A stretch of DNA of 64,000 bases from DASZTV01 sp035547515 (GTDB lineage: Bacteria; Actinomycetota; Actinomycetes; JAFAQI01). The notes below the pieces were generated by a model. The model was not told the origin of the DNA, made no database searches, and worked only from the letters and a program-made list of their open reading frames with translations. This document shows, one piece after another, positions 1-8,379 of this stretch. The DNA is taken from positions 16,208 through 80,207 of the forward strand of contig DASZUS010000065.1 in NCBI GenBank assembly GCA_035547515.1, in the 5' to 3' direction. Within the stretch, counting starts at the first letter, position 1. Every line of letters begins with the position of its first letter. The translations under genes were made by a program, and so were the position numbers.

Positions 1-740
1 TTGTTGTCGCGGACGTAGGCCTGGTCGAGCAGGACATTGTCCTTGTAGAAGCCGGTGAGGCGGCCCTCCACGATCTTGGGCAGTGCCTGCTCGGGCTTGC
101 CCTCCTCGCGCGCCGTGGCCTCGGCGATCCTGCGCTCCTTCTCGACGGTCTCGGCCGGAACCTCGTCACGCGACAGGTACGGCGGGTTGTACGTCGCGAT
201 CTGCATCGCCACGCCGCGCGCCGTCTCTGCGTCGTCGCCCTCGAAGGCCACGAGCACGCCGATCTGCGGCGGCAGGTCAGTCGCCCGCTTGTGCAGGTAC
301 GTCGTCGTCTTCCCCTCGAAGACCGCGACGTCGCCCAGCGCCAGCTTCTCGCCGATGACCGCCGAGGTCTGCTCGATGGCCTGCTCGACGGTGCGGCCGT
401 CGGCAAGGGTCGCCTGAGCGAGGGCGGCCGCGTCGGCTGGGTGAGTGCTGGCAGCCAGCGCGACGATGTCTGAGGCGAGACTCTGAAACTCCTCGTTCTT
501 CGCCACGAAGTCCGTCTCACTGGCGAGCGCGATCATCGCGCCGTCAGCCGCGGCGACGAGGCCGTTGGTGGCCTCGCGCTCGCCGCTTCGCTTCGCCGCC
601 TTGGCCGCGCCCTTGACCCGCAGGATCTCGACGGCCTTATCGAAGTCGCCGTCGGCCTCTTCGAGCGCCTTCTTGCAGTCCATCATCCCCGCGCCGGTCG
701 CGTCGCGGAGCTTCTTCACGTCAGCAGCGCTGACAGCCAT
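1..740 (-). CDS. tsf: Elongation factor Ts, C-terminus beyond window
   Basis: Guanine-nucleotide exchange factor that recycles EF-Tu-GDP during translation. The visible N-terminal 246 residues begin MAVSAADVKKLRDATGAG and carry the TDFVAKN signature of EF-Ts near residue 80, followed by the core exchange domain. The gene runs off the left edge, so its stop is not seen. The start is ATG with an AGGAACGAG ribosome site that overlaps the area just after the rpsB stop; the 12-nt gap to rpsB indicates the usual rpsB-tsf operon. Confidence 0.97.
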   Translation of the reverse strand, partial: MAVSAADVKKLRDATGAGMMDCKKALEEADGDFDKAVEILRVKGAAKAAKRSGEREATNGLVAAADGAMIALASETDFVAKNEEFQSLASDIVALAASTHPADAAALAQATLADGRTVEQAIEQTSAVIGEKLALGDVAVFEGKTTTYLHKRATDLPPQIGVLVAFEGDDAETARGVAMQIATYNPPYLSRDEVPAETVEKERRIAEATAREEGKPEQALPKIVEGRLTGFYKDNVLLDQAYVRDN

Positions 741-752
741 CTCGTCTCGTTC

Positions 753-1622
753 CTATTCGGTCTCGGTGGTGGGAGCGGCCTCGGGGGTTTCGGCGGGCGC
801 CTCGGCAGCGGCCTCCGCAGCCGGAGCCGCACCAGCGTCCTTCGCGCCCTCGAGCAGCTCGCGCTCCCAGTCGGCCAGCGGCTCGTCGGCGCCGAGCGCA
901 CCGGGCTCCGGGGTCTCGTCCGCCTCCGCCGCACCGGCGCGGGCGATCAGGCCCTCTGCGACGGCATCGGCGATCACCCGGGTGAGCGTTGCGACGGATC
1001 GGATCGCGTCGTCATTGCCCGGGATCGGGTAGTCCACGACGTCCGGGTCGCAGTTGCTGTCGAGCACGGCGACGACCGGGATGCCCAGCTTGCGGGCCTC
1101 CGCGACGGCGATGTGCTCCTTGTTGGTGTCGACGACCCAGATCGCGCTCGGCACCTTGGACATGTCGCGGATGCCACCAAGGGTGCGGGCGAGCTTCTCG
1201 CGCTCGCGCGAGAGCATGAGCGCTTCCTTCTTGCTCGTGACGTTCGAGCCGCCCGTGGCCTCGATGACTTCGAGCTCCTTGAGGCGCTGCAGCCGGCGGT
1301 GGACCGTCGAGAAGTTGGTGAGCATGCCGCCCAGCCAGCGCTGGTTGACATAGGGCATGCCGACGCGGGTCGCCTGCTCGGCGATCGCGTCCTGGCCCTG
1401 CTTCTTCGTTCCGACGAACATCACGGTCCCGCCGTGGGCGACAGTCTGCTTGACGAAGTCGTAGGCGCGGTCGATGTAGGACAGCGACTGCTGCAGGTCG
1501 ATGATGTAGATGCCGTTGCGCTCGGTGAAGATGAATCGCTTCATCTTCGGGTTCCAGCGACGGGTCTGGTGCCCGAAGTGAACGCCGCTCTCGAGCAGCT
1601 GGCGCATCGTGACGACGGCCAT
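753..1622 (-). CDS. rpsB: 30S ribosomal protein S2
   Basis: Small-subunit ribosomal protein, 289 residues. The N-terminus MAVVTMRQLLESGVHFGHQ and the NPKMKRFIF, KKQGQDA and RWLGGMLTNF blocks are diagnostic of S2. The ATG at 1622 is chosen over longer in-frame starts because an AGGAGA ribosome site lies 8 nt upstream. The last about 55 residues form an Ala/Glu/Pro-rich acidic tail not needed for the S2 fold; similar low-complexity tails occur in other actinobacterial S2 proteins. First gene of the rpsB-tsf operon. Confidence 0.98.
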   Translation of the reverse strand: MAVVTMRQLLESGVHFGHQTRRWNPKMKRFIFTERNGIYIIDLQQSLSYIDRAYDFVKQTVAHGGTVMFVGTKKQGQDAIAEQATRVGMPYVNQRWLGGMLTNFSTVHRRLQRLKELEVIEATGGSNVTSKKEALMLSREREKLARTLGGIRDMSKVPSAIWVVDTNKEHIAVAEARKLGIPVVAVLDSNCDPDVVDYPIPGNDDAIRSVATLTRVIADAVAEGLIARAGAAEADETPEPGALGADEPLADWERELLEGAKDAGAAPAAEAAAEAPAETPEAAPTTETE

Positions 1623-1804
1623 GGGTGGTTCTCCTCTCGCGCTGGCTCGCGCCCGCGCTCGGTTTCTCGCGACAGACCCTGTGACCGCCGCGCCTGATGC
1701 CCTCGTCGCGCCGAACCCCGAAGGGACCGTACGACGCGACCCGCCCGGCACAGCGACGGTTGACGGCATGCGAAGTCGGCTCGCTCGCGCGAACCGCTGC
1801 CGAA

Positions 1805-1834
1805 AGTCTACGTCGATCCCGCCGCCGCTGTCGT
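1805..1834 (-). promoter_or_regulatory. Candidate rpsB promoter
   Basis: On the minus strand ACGACA (1834-1829) is followed after 18 nt by TAGACT (1810-1805), which would give a leader of about 175 nt before rpsB. The rest of 1623-1889 shows no gene. This is a weak match found by eye; the leader length would allow S2 autoregulation, but no structure is demonstrated. Confidence 0.3.
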
Positions 1835-1889
1835 CCACAGCTTCGCCGCACCCGGCTCGCTGGCCCGCCAGCGCGATTTGGATCGCGGA

Positions 1890-2411
1890 ATGACCCGACT
1901 CGGCCTCACCGTCGTCCCGTTCGCCCTCGGCGGGCTGATCTCGCTCGGCTCAGCGGCCCCGAACGCGACCGCGCCTGCTCCCGGCGCCGGCCGTCCGGCC
2001 GCCGACTGGCCGCTGCAACCCGGTCCGGACGCCGTCACCGCCGGCTTCGACCCCCCGGCGGAGCCCTGGCTGGCGGGCAACCGCGGTGTGGATCTCGCAG
2101 GGCGGCCCGGCGAGCCAGTTCACGCCGCGACGTCGGGCGTGATCACCTTCGCCGGGTCGATCGCCGGGGTCGGCGTCGTGACGGTGACCGACGGCGCGCT
2201 GCGCACCACCTATGAACCGCTCCAAGTCCGCGTCCGGCGCGGACAGCGGGTGGAGGTCGGGACGGTGCTCGGTCGCCTCACCGCGGCGGGCTCGCACTGC
2301 GCGCCGCAGACCTGCCTGCACTGGGGACTACTGCGGGGCAGCGACTACCTCGACCCGCTCGCGCTGCTCGGCCTCGAGCAGGTCCGGCTGCTGCCGATCC
2401 CGCAGGACTAG
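1890..2411 (+). CDS. Exported M23/LytM-like domain protein, metal site degenerate
   Basis: Predicted secreted 173-residue protein with a hydrophobic N-terminal signal (about residues 5-24) and a single M23 (lysostaphin-type) fold. The motif usually GHRGVD reads GNRGVD (N64, D68), and the second motif reads CLHWGL (C142, H144) instead of HLHFxL, so two of the four classical zinc ligands (HxxxD and HxH) are changed. It may be a non-catalytic wall-binding relative. The ATG at 1890 is preferred over a TTG at 1878. It lies between rpsB and the whiG-type sigma gene, as in Streptomyces, and its stop overlaps the sigma gene stop by 4 nt. Confidence 0.8.
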   Translation: MTRLGLTVVPFALGGLISLGSAAPNATAPAPGAGRPAADWPLQPGPDAVTAGFDPPAEPWLAGNRGVDLAGRPGEPVHAATSGVITFAGSIAGVGVVTVTDGALRTTYEPLQVRVRRGQRVEVGTVLGRLTAAGSHCAPQTCLHWGLLRGSDYLDPLALLGLEQVRLLPIPQD

Positions 2412-3244
2412 TCCTTGGGCTCGGCGAGCTTCCCGCGCAGCTGCAGGACCGCCTTGGTGTGCATCTGGCAGATCCGGCTCTCGGTCACGCCGAGCACCTG
2501 ACCGATCTCGGCGAGCGTCAAGCCCTCGTAGTAGTAGAGGGTGACGACGATCTTCTCGCGTTCGGGAAGGGTGTTGATCGCGCGGGCGAGCAGGTACTTG
2601 GTCTCTTCGGTCTCGAAGACCGCGACCGGGTCTTCGGCCTTGGTGTCTTCAAGCGTGTCGACCAGCGAGAGCTTGTCGCCACGCTCGCCACCGACGTTGA
2701 GCAGCTCGTCGAGCGCGATCACGTTGACGAACGACACCTGCGAGAAGATCGCGTGGAGGTCCTCGAGCGCGATGCCGAGCTCGCCCGCTACCTCTGCCTC
2801 GGTGGGCGTGCGGTGCAGCCGGGACTCGAGCGCGGCGTAGGCCTTCTCGACCTCGCGTGCCTTGTAGCGGACCGAGCGCGGAATCCAGTCGATCGCCCGC
2901 AGCTCGTCGATGATCGCGCCCTTGATGCGGCTGATCGCGTAGGTCTCGAACTTGATCGCACGGCTGATGTCGAACTTCTCGATCGCATCGATCAAGCCGA
3001 AGTTCCCGTACGAGACCAGGTCGGCCTGCTCGATGTTGGGCGGCAGCCCCACCCCGACCCGACCCGCGACGTATTTGACCAGGGGCGAGTAGTGCAGGAT
3101 CAGCCGCTCGCGCAGCGACTGGTCGCCGGAGTCCTTGAAGTCGCGCCACAGCTCGGCCAGCGCTGCGTCGACGGCTGGCGCGTCCTGCTTCGCCTCGCCG
3201 TCCTCGAGCGCGACCTTGTCACGCTCTGGGGTGCGCGGACTCAT
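2408..3244 (-). CDS. whiG: RNA polymerase sigma factor, WhiG/FliA family
   Basis: Alternative sigma-70 family factor of 278 residues. Region 2 (LVKYVAGRVG, DLVSYGNFGLIDAIEKFD, KFETYAISRIKGAIIDELR) lies at about residues 45-115, region 3 follows (DWIPRSVR, LHRTPTEAEVA), and region 4 ends in the helix-turn-helix LTLAEIGQVLGVTESRICQ. This is the sporulation/flagellar sigma-28 class; synteny with rpsB, xerC and dprA matches whiG of Streptomyces, but sequence alone cannot say whether it governs development or motility here. The start overlaps the xerC end by 26 nt, suggesting translational coupling. Confidence 0.92.
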   Translation of the reverse strand: MSPRTPERDKVALEDGEAKQDAPAVDAALAELWRDFKDSGDQSLRERLILHYSPLVKYVAGRVGVGLPPNIEQADLVSYGNFGLIDAIEKFDISRAIKFETYAISRIKGAIIDELRAIDWIPRSVRYKAREVEKAYAALESRLHRTPTEAEVAGELGIALEDLHAIFSQVSFVNVIALDELLNVGGERGDKLSLVDTLEDTKAEDPVAVFETEETKYLLARAINTLPEREKIVVTLYYYEGLTLAEIGQVLGVTESRICQMHTKAVLQLRGKLAEPKD

Positions 3245-4157
3245 ACGTTTTTCTCAGCCGTTCAATCGACACGTGGGTATAGATCTGAGTCGTTGCGAGC
3301 GTAGCGTGACCGAGCAGCTCCTGAACGCTGCGCAGATCCGCGCCGCCTTCCAGCAAATGGGTCGCCGCGGAGTGCCGTAGGGCGTGAGGGCCGAGATCGC
3401 TCACACCGGCGACCGCGCGCAGCCTCCGGTGGACGGCCTCGCGCGCGGCACGCGGATCGAGCCGGCCCCCGCGGGCGCCGAGCAGCAGTGCGGGCGGGCT
3501 GGCTGGCCCGGCGATCACGGGGCGACCCGAGTTCAGCCATGCCTCTGCGGCGCGCAGCGCGGGTAGGCCGAGCGGGACCACGCGTTCCTTCGCGCCCTTG
3601 CCGAACAGCCGTAACGCCCGCCGCTCGCGGTCGAGGTCGCCAATGTTCGCGGCGCACAGCTCGCCGACCCGGGCGCCGGTCGCATAGAGCAGCTCGACGA
3701 TCGCAGCGTCGCGCAGCCCGATCGGCGACCCGTCCTGCGCGGCGGCCTTCATCACCTCCGCGGCCTGGTCGACGCGCAGCACCTCCGGAAGCTTGCGTTG
3801 CACGCGCGGGGTCGCCAGCCGCGCGCCCGCGTCGACGTCCGCCAGCCCGTCGCGGCACGCCCAGCCGATGAACATCCGCGCTGCCGAGGCCCGCCGAGCG
3901 AGCGTGGCCCGGCTCAGACCTCTCGAGTGCAGCTGCGCGAGCCAGGACCGGAGCACGCCGATGTCGATCGCCGCGACCGTCGCGCGCCCCATGCGGACGG
4001 CATGGCCGAGCAGGCTGTCGAGATCGACCGCGTAGGCCCTGACGGTGTGCTGCGCCAGACCGCGTTCGAAGGTCAGGTGCTCGAGGTAGCGCGTCCTCGC
4101 GTCGAGCAGCTCGGCGGACAGCTCTGCCCCGTCGCTCGCAACATCAGCACGCGGCAC
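3219..4157 (-). CDS. xerC: Tyrosine recombinase XerC
   Basis: Site-specific tyrosine recombinase of 312 residues that resolves chromosome dimers with XerD at dif. The SAM-like N-terminal domain covers about residues 18-105. The catalytic set is visible: Arg in TGARVGEL, Lys in GKGAKERVVPL, HALRH, the second His in LLGHA and the nucleophile Tyr in TQIYTH. The start is GTG. It is followed without a gap by the whiG-type sigma gene, so expression of the two may be linked. Confidence 0.93.
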   Translation of the reverse strand: MPRADVASDGAELSAELLDARTRYLEHLTFERGLAQHTVRAYAVDLDSLLGHAVRMGRATVAAIDIGVLRSWLAQLHSRGLSRATLARRASAARMFIGWACRDGLADVDAGARLATPRVQRKLPEVLRVDQAAEVMKAAAQDGSPIGLRDAAIVELLYATGARVGELCAANIGDLDRERRALRLFGKGAKERVVPLGLPALRAAEAWLNSGRPVIAGPASPPALLLGARGGRLDPRAAREAVHRRLRAVAGVSDLGPHALRHSAATHLLEGGADLRSVQELLGHATLATTQIYTHVSIERLRKTYESAHPRA

Positions 4158-4202
4158 GGGCTCACGCTCGGCCCAGCGCCTCCGCTCGTCAAGTCGCCAC
4201 GC

Positions 4203-5378
4203 TCACCACCAGCCGAGTGGCAGCTCGGCAGCTGCCCCGCCGGGGCCCGCGAAGCGCTCGTCCCGGCCGAGCGCCGTCATGGTCCAGCCGCCGCCGCGCT
4301 CGACGGCGAGGCCGGCCGCGGCAAGCGCGGCGAGCGCCGGGGCCACCGCTTCCAGCCGCAGCCCCGCGGTCGTTGCAATCCGGTCGAGCGGTACGGGCCG
4401 GTTGACCGGCACCGCTTCGAAGACCCGACTGACCACCGGCCCGAGCAGGTCGCGGCGACGCACCGGCCCGCTGACCCGCTCGGCGAACTGGCCGATCGGC
4501 CCGACCTGCTCGAGGACCTCGTCGGCCTTGGTCACGAGGACGGTGTCGGGCCGGTCGCGCAGCAGCTGGTGACAGCCGGCCGAGGTGATCGAGCTCACCG
4601 GCCCGGGCACCGCCATCACATGCCGGAACAGCTCGCCGGCGTGCCGCGCTGTCGAGCGCGCTCCGCTGCGGGGCGCCGCCTCGACGACGACCGTCCCCGC
4701 CGACAGCGCCGCGATCAGCCGATTGCGCACAAGGAAGCGCGCGCGATGCGGCGCTGATCCCAGTGGGTGCTCGCTGACGACCGCGCCCGACTCGGCGCAA
4801 GCGACCGCGAGATCGCGGTGCGCCTTGGGGTACGGGCGGTCGACACCGCAAGCCATCACCCCGACGGTCGGGCCTCCGGCAGCCAGTGCGCCGCGGTGCG
4901 CCGCCGCGTCGATCCCGAGGGCGAGACCGGACACCACGGTCCAGCCGCGCTCGGCCAGCCCGATGGCGAGCGTGCGCGCCACGCCCACGCCGTAGTCGGT
5001 AGCCGCGCGAGTGCCGACGATCGCCACCGCGCGGTCGCACAGGTCGGCAAGCGACGCACCGCCGCGCACCCACAGCGCAAGGCAGTCGCCGCCGACCCCG
5101 CTGAGATCGTCGAGACCGACCGGCCACTCCTCGTCGCCGGGACAGACCAGCCGCGCGCCCACCCCGGCGGCTGCTTCGAGCTCCCTCATCCCGTCGGCAT
5201 CGACGATGCGTGATGCGTAGGCGGCAACGTCTCCTTCGCCGAAGCGTGCGCCGCGCCTGATGTCAGCCACGGCCTCCTCGGCACCGACGGCGCGGACGTG
5301 GCGGATCAACGAGACGTTGCACGGCTCGACAGCTCGCAGCAGAAGCGCCCTTGCAGCACGCTCCGAGTCGCTGATCAT
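4203..5378 (-). CDS. dprA: DNA-processing protein DprA/Smf
   Basis: Single-strand DNA-binding RecA loader of natural transformation, 391 residues. The Rossmann-like DprA core is at about residues 105-310 with the motifs VGTRAATDYG, SGLALGIDAAAHRGAL and GVDRPYPKAH; a C-terminal winged-helix region follows. The start overlaps the end of the yifB-type gene by 4 nt (ATGA), so yifB-dprA are cotranscribed. DprA is widespread in bacteria not known to be competent, so competence should not be inferred from it. Confidence 0.93.
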   Translation of the reverse strand: MISDSERAARALLLRAVEPCNVSLIRHVRAVGAEEAVADIRRGARFGEGDVAAYASRIVDADGMRELEAAAGVGARLVCPGDEEWPVGLDDLSGVGGDCLALWVRGGASLADLCDRAVAIVGTRAATDYGVGVARTLAIGLAERGWTVVSGLALGIDAAAHRGALAAGGPTVGVMACGVDRPYPKAHRDLAVACAESGAVVSEHPLGSAPHRARFLVRNRLIAALSAGTVVVEAAPRSGARSTARHAGELFRHVMAVPGPVSSITSAGCHQLLRDRPDTVLVTKADEVLEQVGPIGQFAERVSGPVRRRDLLGPVVSRVFEAVPVNRPVPLDRIATTAGLRLEAVAPALAALAAAGLAVERGGGWTMTALGRDERFAGPGGAAAELPLGWW

Positions 5379-6922
5379 GCCGACCGCGCAAGGGTGCTGG
5401 CCTCGCCGATGACCCGCAGCGCGAACGCCCGGTCCACGTCGTCCCGGGTCGGGCGATCCCGTCCGGCGAGGTCGGCGAGGGTCCAGGCGACCTTCATGAC
5501 CCGGTCGACACCACGCGTCGACAGCTCACCGCGATCGAGCTCGGCCGAAAGGGACGCGAGCGCATCCTGGGGTATCGGCCACGATCGGCGCAGATCCGGC
5601 CCCGGCACCTCCGCATTGGTCGTCCACGGCGTACCCGCAAGCCGGTGTGCCGCGCGGTCACGAGCCGCCAAGACCCGCTCCCGGACCGCTGCCGTCGACT
5701 CCCCGCACGCTCCTGCCGACAACACAGCGCGGCTCACTGGCGCCAACCGGGCACGCAGGTCGATCCGATCGAGCAGCGGGCCGGACAGCCGGTTGCCGTA
5801 GGCGCGAAGCTGGGTCGAGCTGCACCGGCACGACGCGGCATCCGTCGAGCGCCCGCCTCGCGCGCAGGGACAGGGATTCGCGGCCAGCACCAGCTGGAAG
5901 CGGGCCGGATAGGTCGCCGCACCTCCGGCCCGGTGGATGCTCACCGCGCCCGACTCGAGAGGTTGCCGCAGTGCATCGAGTGCGCGTCGCTCGAACTCCG
6001 GCGCCTCGTCGAGGAACAGCACCCCACGGTGGGCGAGTGAGATCGTGCCGGGAGTCGGTACGCCGGATCCGCCGCCGATCAAGGCTGCGACGGTCGTCGA
6101 GTGGTGCGGCGCGCAGAACGGCGGGCGGACCAGCAGCGGGCGGCCAGGAGCGAGCCGGCCGAGCAGCGAGTGGATCGAGGTGACCTCGAGCGCCTCGTCG
6201 CCTTCCAGATCGGGCAGCAGGCCTGGCAGCCGCTCGGCGAGCATCGTCTTGCCGACCCCGGGTGGGCCGGTCAGCATCAGATGGTGGCCGCCGGCAGCCG
6301 CGATCTCCACGGCGTGCCGCGCCTCGTCCTGGCCGACGACATCGGCAAGGTCGAGCTCGGGTTCCGGCTCCTGGACGATCGGCATCACCGCGTCGTCCAG
6401 CTCCACCAGCTCGCCGCGCAGCCACGAGCACAGCTCGGCGAGCGAGCCGACGGAGATCGCCTCGACACCGGGCACCAGCGAGGCCTCGCGGGCGTTGCTG
6501 CGCGGCACGACGACGCGCTGGTAACCGTGCCGGACCGCACCGATGACCGCGGGCAGCACGCCGTTGACCGCGTGCACGCGCCCGTCGAGCCCGAGCTCTC
6601 CCAACACGATGAGGTCCCGGACGGCGGTCGGATCGATCATGCGTTGCGCGGCGAGAACCGCCAGCGCGACCGCCAGGTCGAACTGGCTTCCGCTCTTTCT
6701 CACCGACGCCGGAAACAACCCGATCGTCAGCCGCTGGTCGGGCCAGGTCTCGCCGCTGCTCGACAGCGCGGACTTGATGCGGTTCTCCGACTCGCGGATG
6801 ACGGGATCCGGCAGGCCCGTCCAGGCGGTCTTCGAGAAGCCGCCACCCGCGTCGGCTTCGACGGTGACGACCTGGGCCTTCAGTCCGGTGAGCACGATCG
6901 AGCGAGTGCAACCGAGTGTCAT
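5375..6922 (-). CDS. YifB/ComM family Mg-chelatase-like AAA ATPase
   Basis: AAA+ ATPase of 515 residues related to ComM, a branch-migration helicase of natural transformation. The order is an N-terminal ChlI/Lon-protease-like domain (about 20-140, starting GCTRSIVLTGLKAQ), then the AAA module with Walker A GPPGVGKTMLAERL and Walker B VLFLDEAPEF, a Cys-rich insertion (CPCARGG...CRCS), and a C-terminal helical domain. The start chosen is ATG at 6922, overlapping the yraN stop by 1 nt (TGATG). It sits between yraN and dprA as in most actinobacteria. Confidence 0.93.
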   Translation of the reverse strand: MTLGCTRSIVLTGLKAQVVTVEADAGGGFSKTAWTGLPDPVIRESENRIKSALSSSGETWPDQRLTIGLFPASVRKSGSQFDLAVALAVLAAQRMIDPTAVRDLIVLGELGLDGRVHAVNGVLPAVIGAVRHGYQRVVVPRSNAREASLVPGVEAISVGSLAELCSWLRGELVELDDAVMPIVQEPEPELDLADVVGQDEARHAVEIAAAGGHHLMLTGPPGVGKTMLAERLPGLLPDLEGDEALEVTSIHSLLGRLAPGRPLLVRPPFCAPHHSTTVAALIGGGSGVPTPGTISLAHRGVLFLDEAPEFERRALDALRQPLESGAVSIHRAGGAATYPARFQLVLAANPCPCARGGRSTDAASCRCSSTQLRAYGNRLSGPLLDRIDLRARLAPVSRAVLSAGACGESTAAVRERVLAARDRAAHRLAGTPWTTNAEVPGPDLRRSWPIPQDALASLSAELDRGELSTRGVDRVMKVAWTLADLAGRDRPTRDDVDRAFALRVIGEASTLARSA

Positions 6923-7275
6923 CAGAACGCCGCTCGGATGTGCTGAAGCGTGGGGACGACGTCCTTCGGCATGACGATGCTGATGACGTCGAAACGGACC
7001 GGCCCTGGCCATGGATGCTCGCGCAGCCATTGCGCGGCCAGCCGGCGCAGCCTCGCGGACTTGCGCCAGTTGACTGCCTCGTAAGGCTGGCCGAAGGCGT
7101 CGGTGGCCCGCGTCTTCACCTCGATGACGGCGAGGGTGGGGCCATCGGCGGCAAGGATGTCGATCTCACCGTCAGGACAGCGCCAGTTGCGCGTCACGAT
7201 CGTGAATCCGGCGCCGATGAGGTAGCGGACGGCGTAGTTCTCACCGTTGATCCCGAGCTGGTCTTTGGTGTGCAT
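6922..7275 (-). CDS. yraN: UPF0102 family protein YraN
   Basis: Predicted endonuclease-like protein of 117 residues. It has the PD-(D/E)XK-type signature of the family: GENYAVRYL, WRCPDGEIDILA and LAVIEVKTR. Its function is not firmly established; family members sit next to yifB and dprA, which suggests DNA processing. Upstream of the ATG, GAGCCT lies 6 nt before the start, compatible with a weak leaderless promoter. Confidence 0.9.
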   Translation of the reverse strand: MHTKDQLGINGENYAVRYLIGAGFTIVTRNWRCPDGEIDILAADGPTLAVIEVKTRATDAFGQPYEAVNWRKSARLRRLAAQWLREHPWPGPVRFDVISIVMPKDVVPTLQHIRAAF

Positions 7276-7366
7276 CGGGCCAGGCTCGGTAGCCCCGCCG
7301 ACACGACCCGGCCGGGCCGCGACGACCTGTGGAGACCAGCGCGTGGACGGTGCGCTGTGGGAGCGG

Positions 7367-7678
7367 CTAGCGCTCCTCGGGGATCTCGAGGTCGGCCGGC
7401 GGCAGCTCCTCGATGTTGACGTCCTTGAACGTCAGCACCCGGACGTTCTTGACGAATCGAGCCGGCCGGTACATGTCCCACACCCATGCGTCCTGCATCA
7501 CGGCCTCGAAATAGGTCTCGCCGGCGTCAGTGTGCTGGGTCACCTGGACCTCGTTGGTGAGGTAGAAGCGCCGCTCGGTCTCGACGACGTAGCGGAACAG
7601 CCGGACGACGTCGCGGTACTCCCGGTAGAGCTGCAGCTCCATCTCGGTCTCGTACTTCTCGAGATCCTCCGCGCTCAC
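7367..7678 (-). CDS. DUF2469 family protein
   Basis: Conserved actinobacterial protein of 103 residues with unknown function. It starts with a GTG that overlaps the rnhB stop by 4 nt (GTGA), so it is translationally coupled to rnhB. The opening SAEDLEKYETEMELQLYREY and the aromatic segment MQDAWVWDMYRPARFVKNV are characteristic. It is soluble, with no membrane segment. Longer in-frame starts inside rnhB are rejected because the conserved N-terminus begins here. Confidence 0.9.
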   Translation of the reverse strand: MSAEDLEKYETEMELQLYREYRDVVRLFRYVVETERRFYLTNEVQVTQHTDAGETYFEAVMQDAWVWDMYRPARFVKNVRVLTFKDVNIEELPPADLEIPEER

Positions 7679-8379
7679 AGCGCCATTCTTACCGACGGCA
7701 CCAAGTCGTCCGGGTCGCCGGGTGGCCGGCCGCCGACGATCTCGGCGTTGCGCACGTTGATGTACGAGCGACGATGCTCCGGGCAAGGACCGTGCTCGGA
7801 CAGTGCGCTCTGATGCTCGGGTGTCACGTAGCCCTTGTGGCTTGCGAAGTCGTACTGCGGCCACTGCTCGTGCAGGTTCACCATCATCCGGTCGCGGGTG
7901 ACCTTGGCGAGCACCGATGCGGCAGCGATGCAGGCGGCGACGCGGTCGCCCTTCCACACCGCCAACCCCGGTACGTCCAGGCCGGGGACCGGGAAGCCGT
8001 CGGTCAGGACGTACCCGGGCCGCACCGAGAGCGAGGCGAGGGCGCGGCGCATCCCCATGACATTGCTGACGTGCAGTCCGACCCGGTCGACCTCAGCCGC
8101 AGGGATCACCACGACGGAGTACGCCGCGGCCCGCCGGAGCACCTGGGCATAGACCCGCTCACGCGCCAGCGGTGTCAGCAGCTTGGAGTCGGCCAGGCCG
8201 GGGATCTCACCGGACTTGCCGGGCTTGAGCACCGCCGCCGCGACGACGAGCGGTCCGGCGCAGGCACCCCTGCCCGCTTCGTCGGCACCGGCCACCGGTG
8301 TCAGCCCGCGACGGGCGAGCGCCCGCTCGTAGCCGTAGATCCCGGCGTCGCGCCGTACCGTCTGCCCTGCCTCGGCCAT
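7675..8379 (-). CDS. rnhB: Ribonuclease HII
   Basis: Removes RNA from RNA-DNA hybrids, including single misincorporated ribonucleotides. It has 234 residues. The RNase HII GADEAGRG motif (D33, E34) is present, with LADSKLL, the DG motif in VLTDGFPVPG, and ASVLAKVTRDRMM. The ATG at 8379 overlaps the lepB stop by 1 nt (TGATG); longer frames upstream lie within lepB and are rejected. Part of the lepB-rnhB-DUF2469 unit. Confidence 0.95.
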   Translation of the reverse strand: MAEAGQTVRRDAGIYGYERALARRGLTPVAGADEAGRGACAGPLVVAAAVLKPGKSGEIPGLADSKLLTPLARERVYAQVLRRAAAYSVVVIPAAEVDRVGLHVSNVMGMRRALASLSVRPGYVLTDGFPVPGLDVPGLAVWKGDRVAACIAAASVLAKVTRDRMMVNLHEQWPQYDFASHKGYVTPEHQSALSEHGPCPEHRRSYINVRNAEIVGGRPPGDPDDLVPSVRMAL

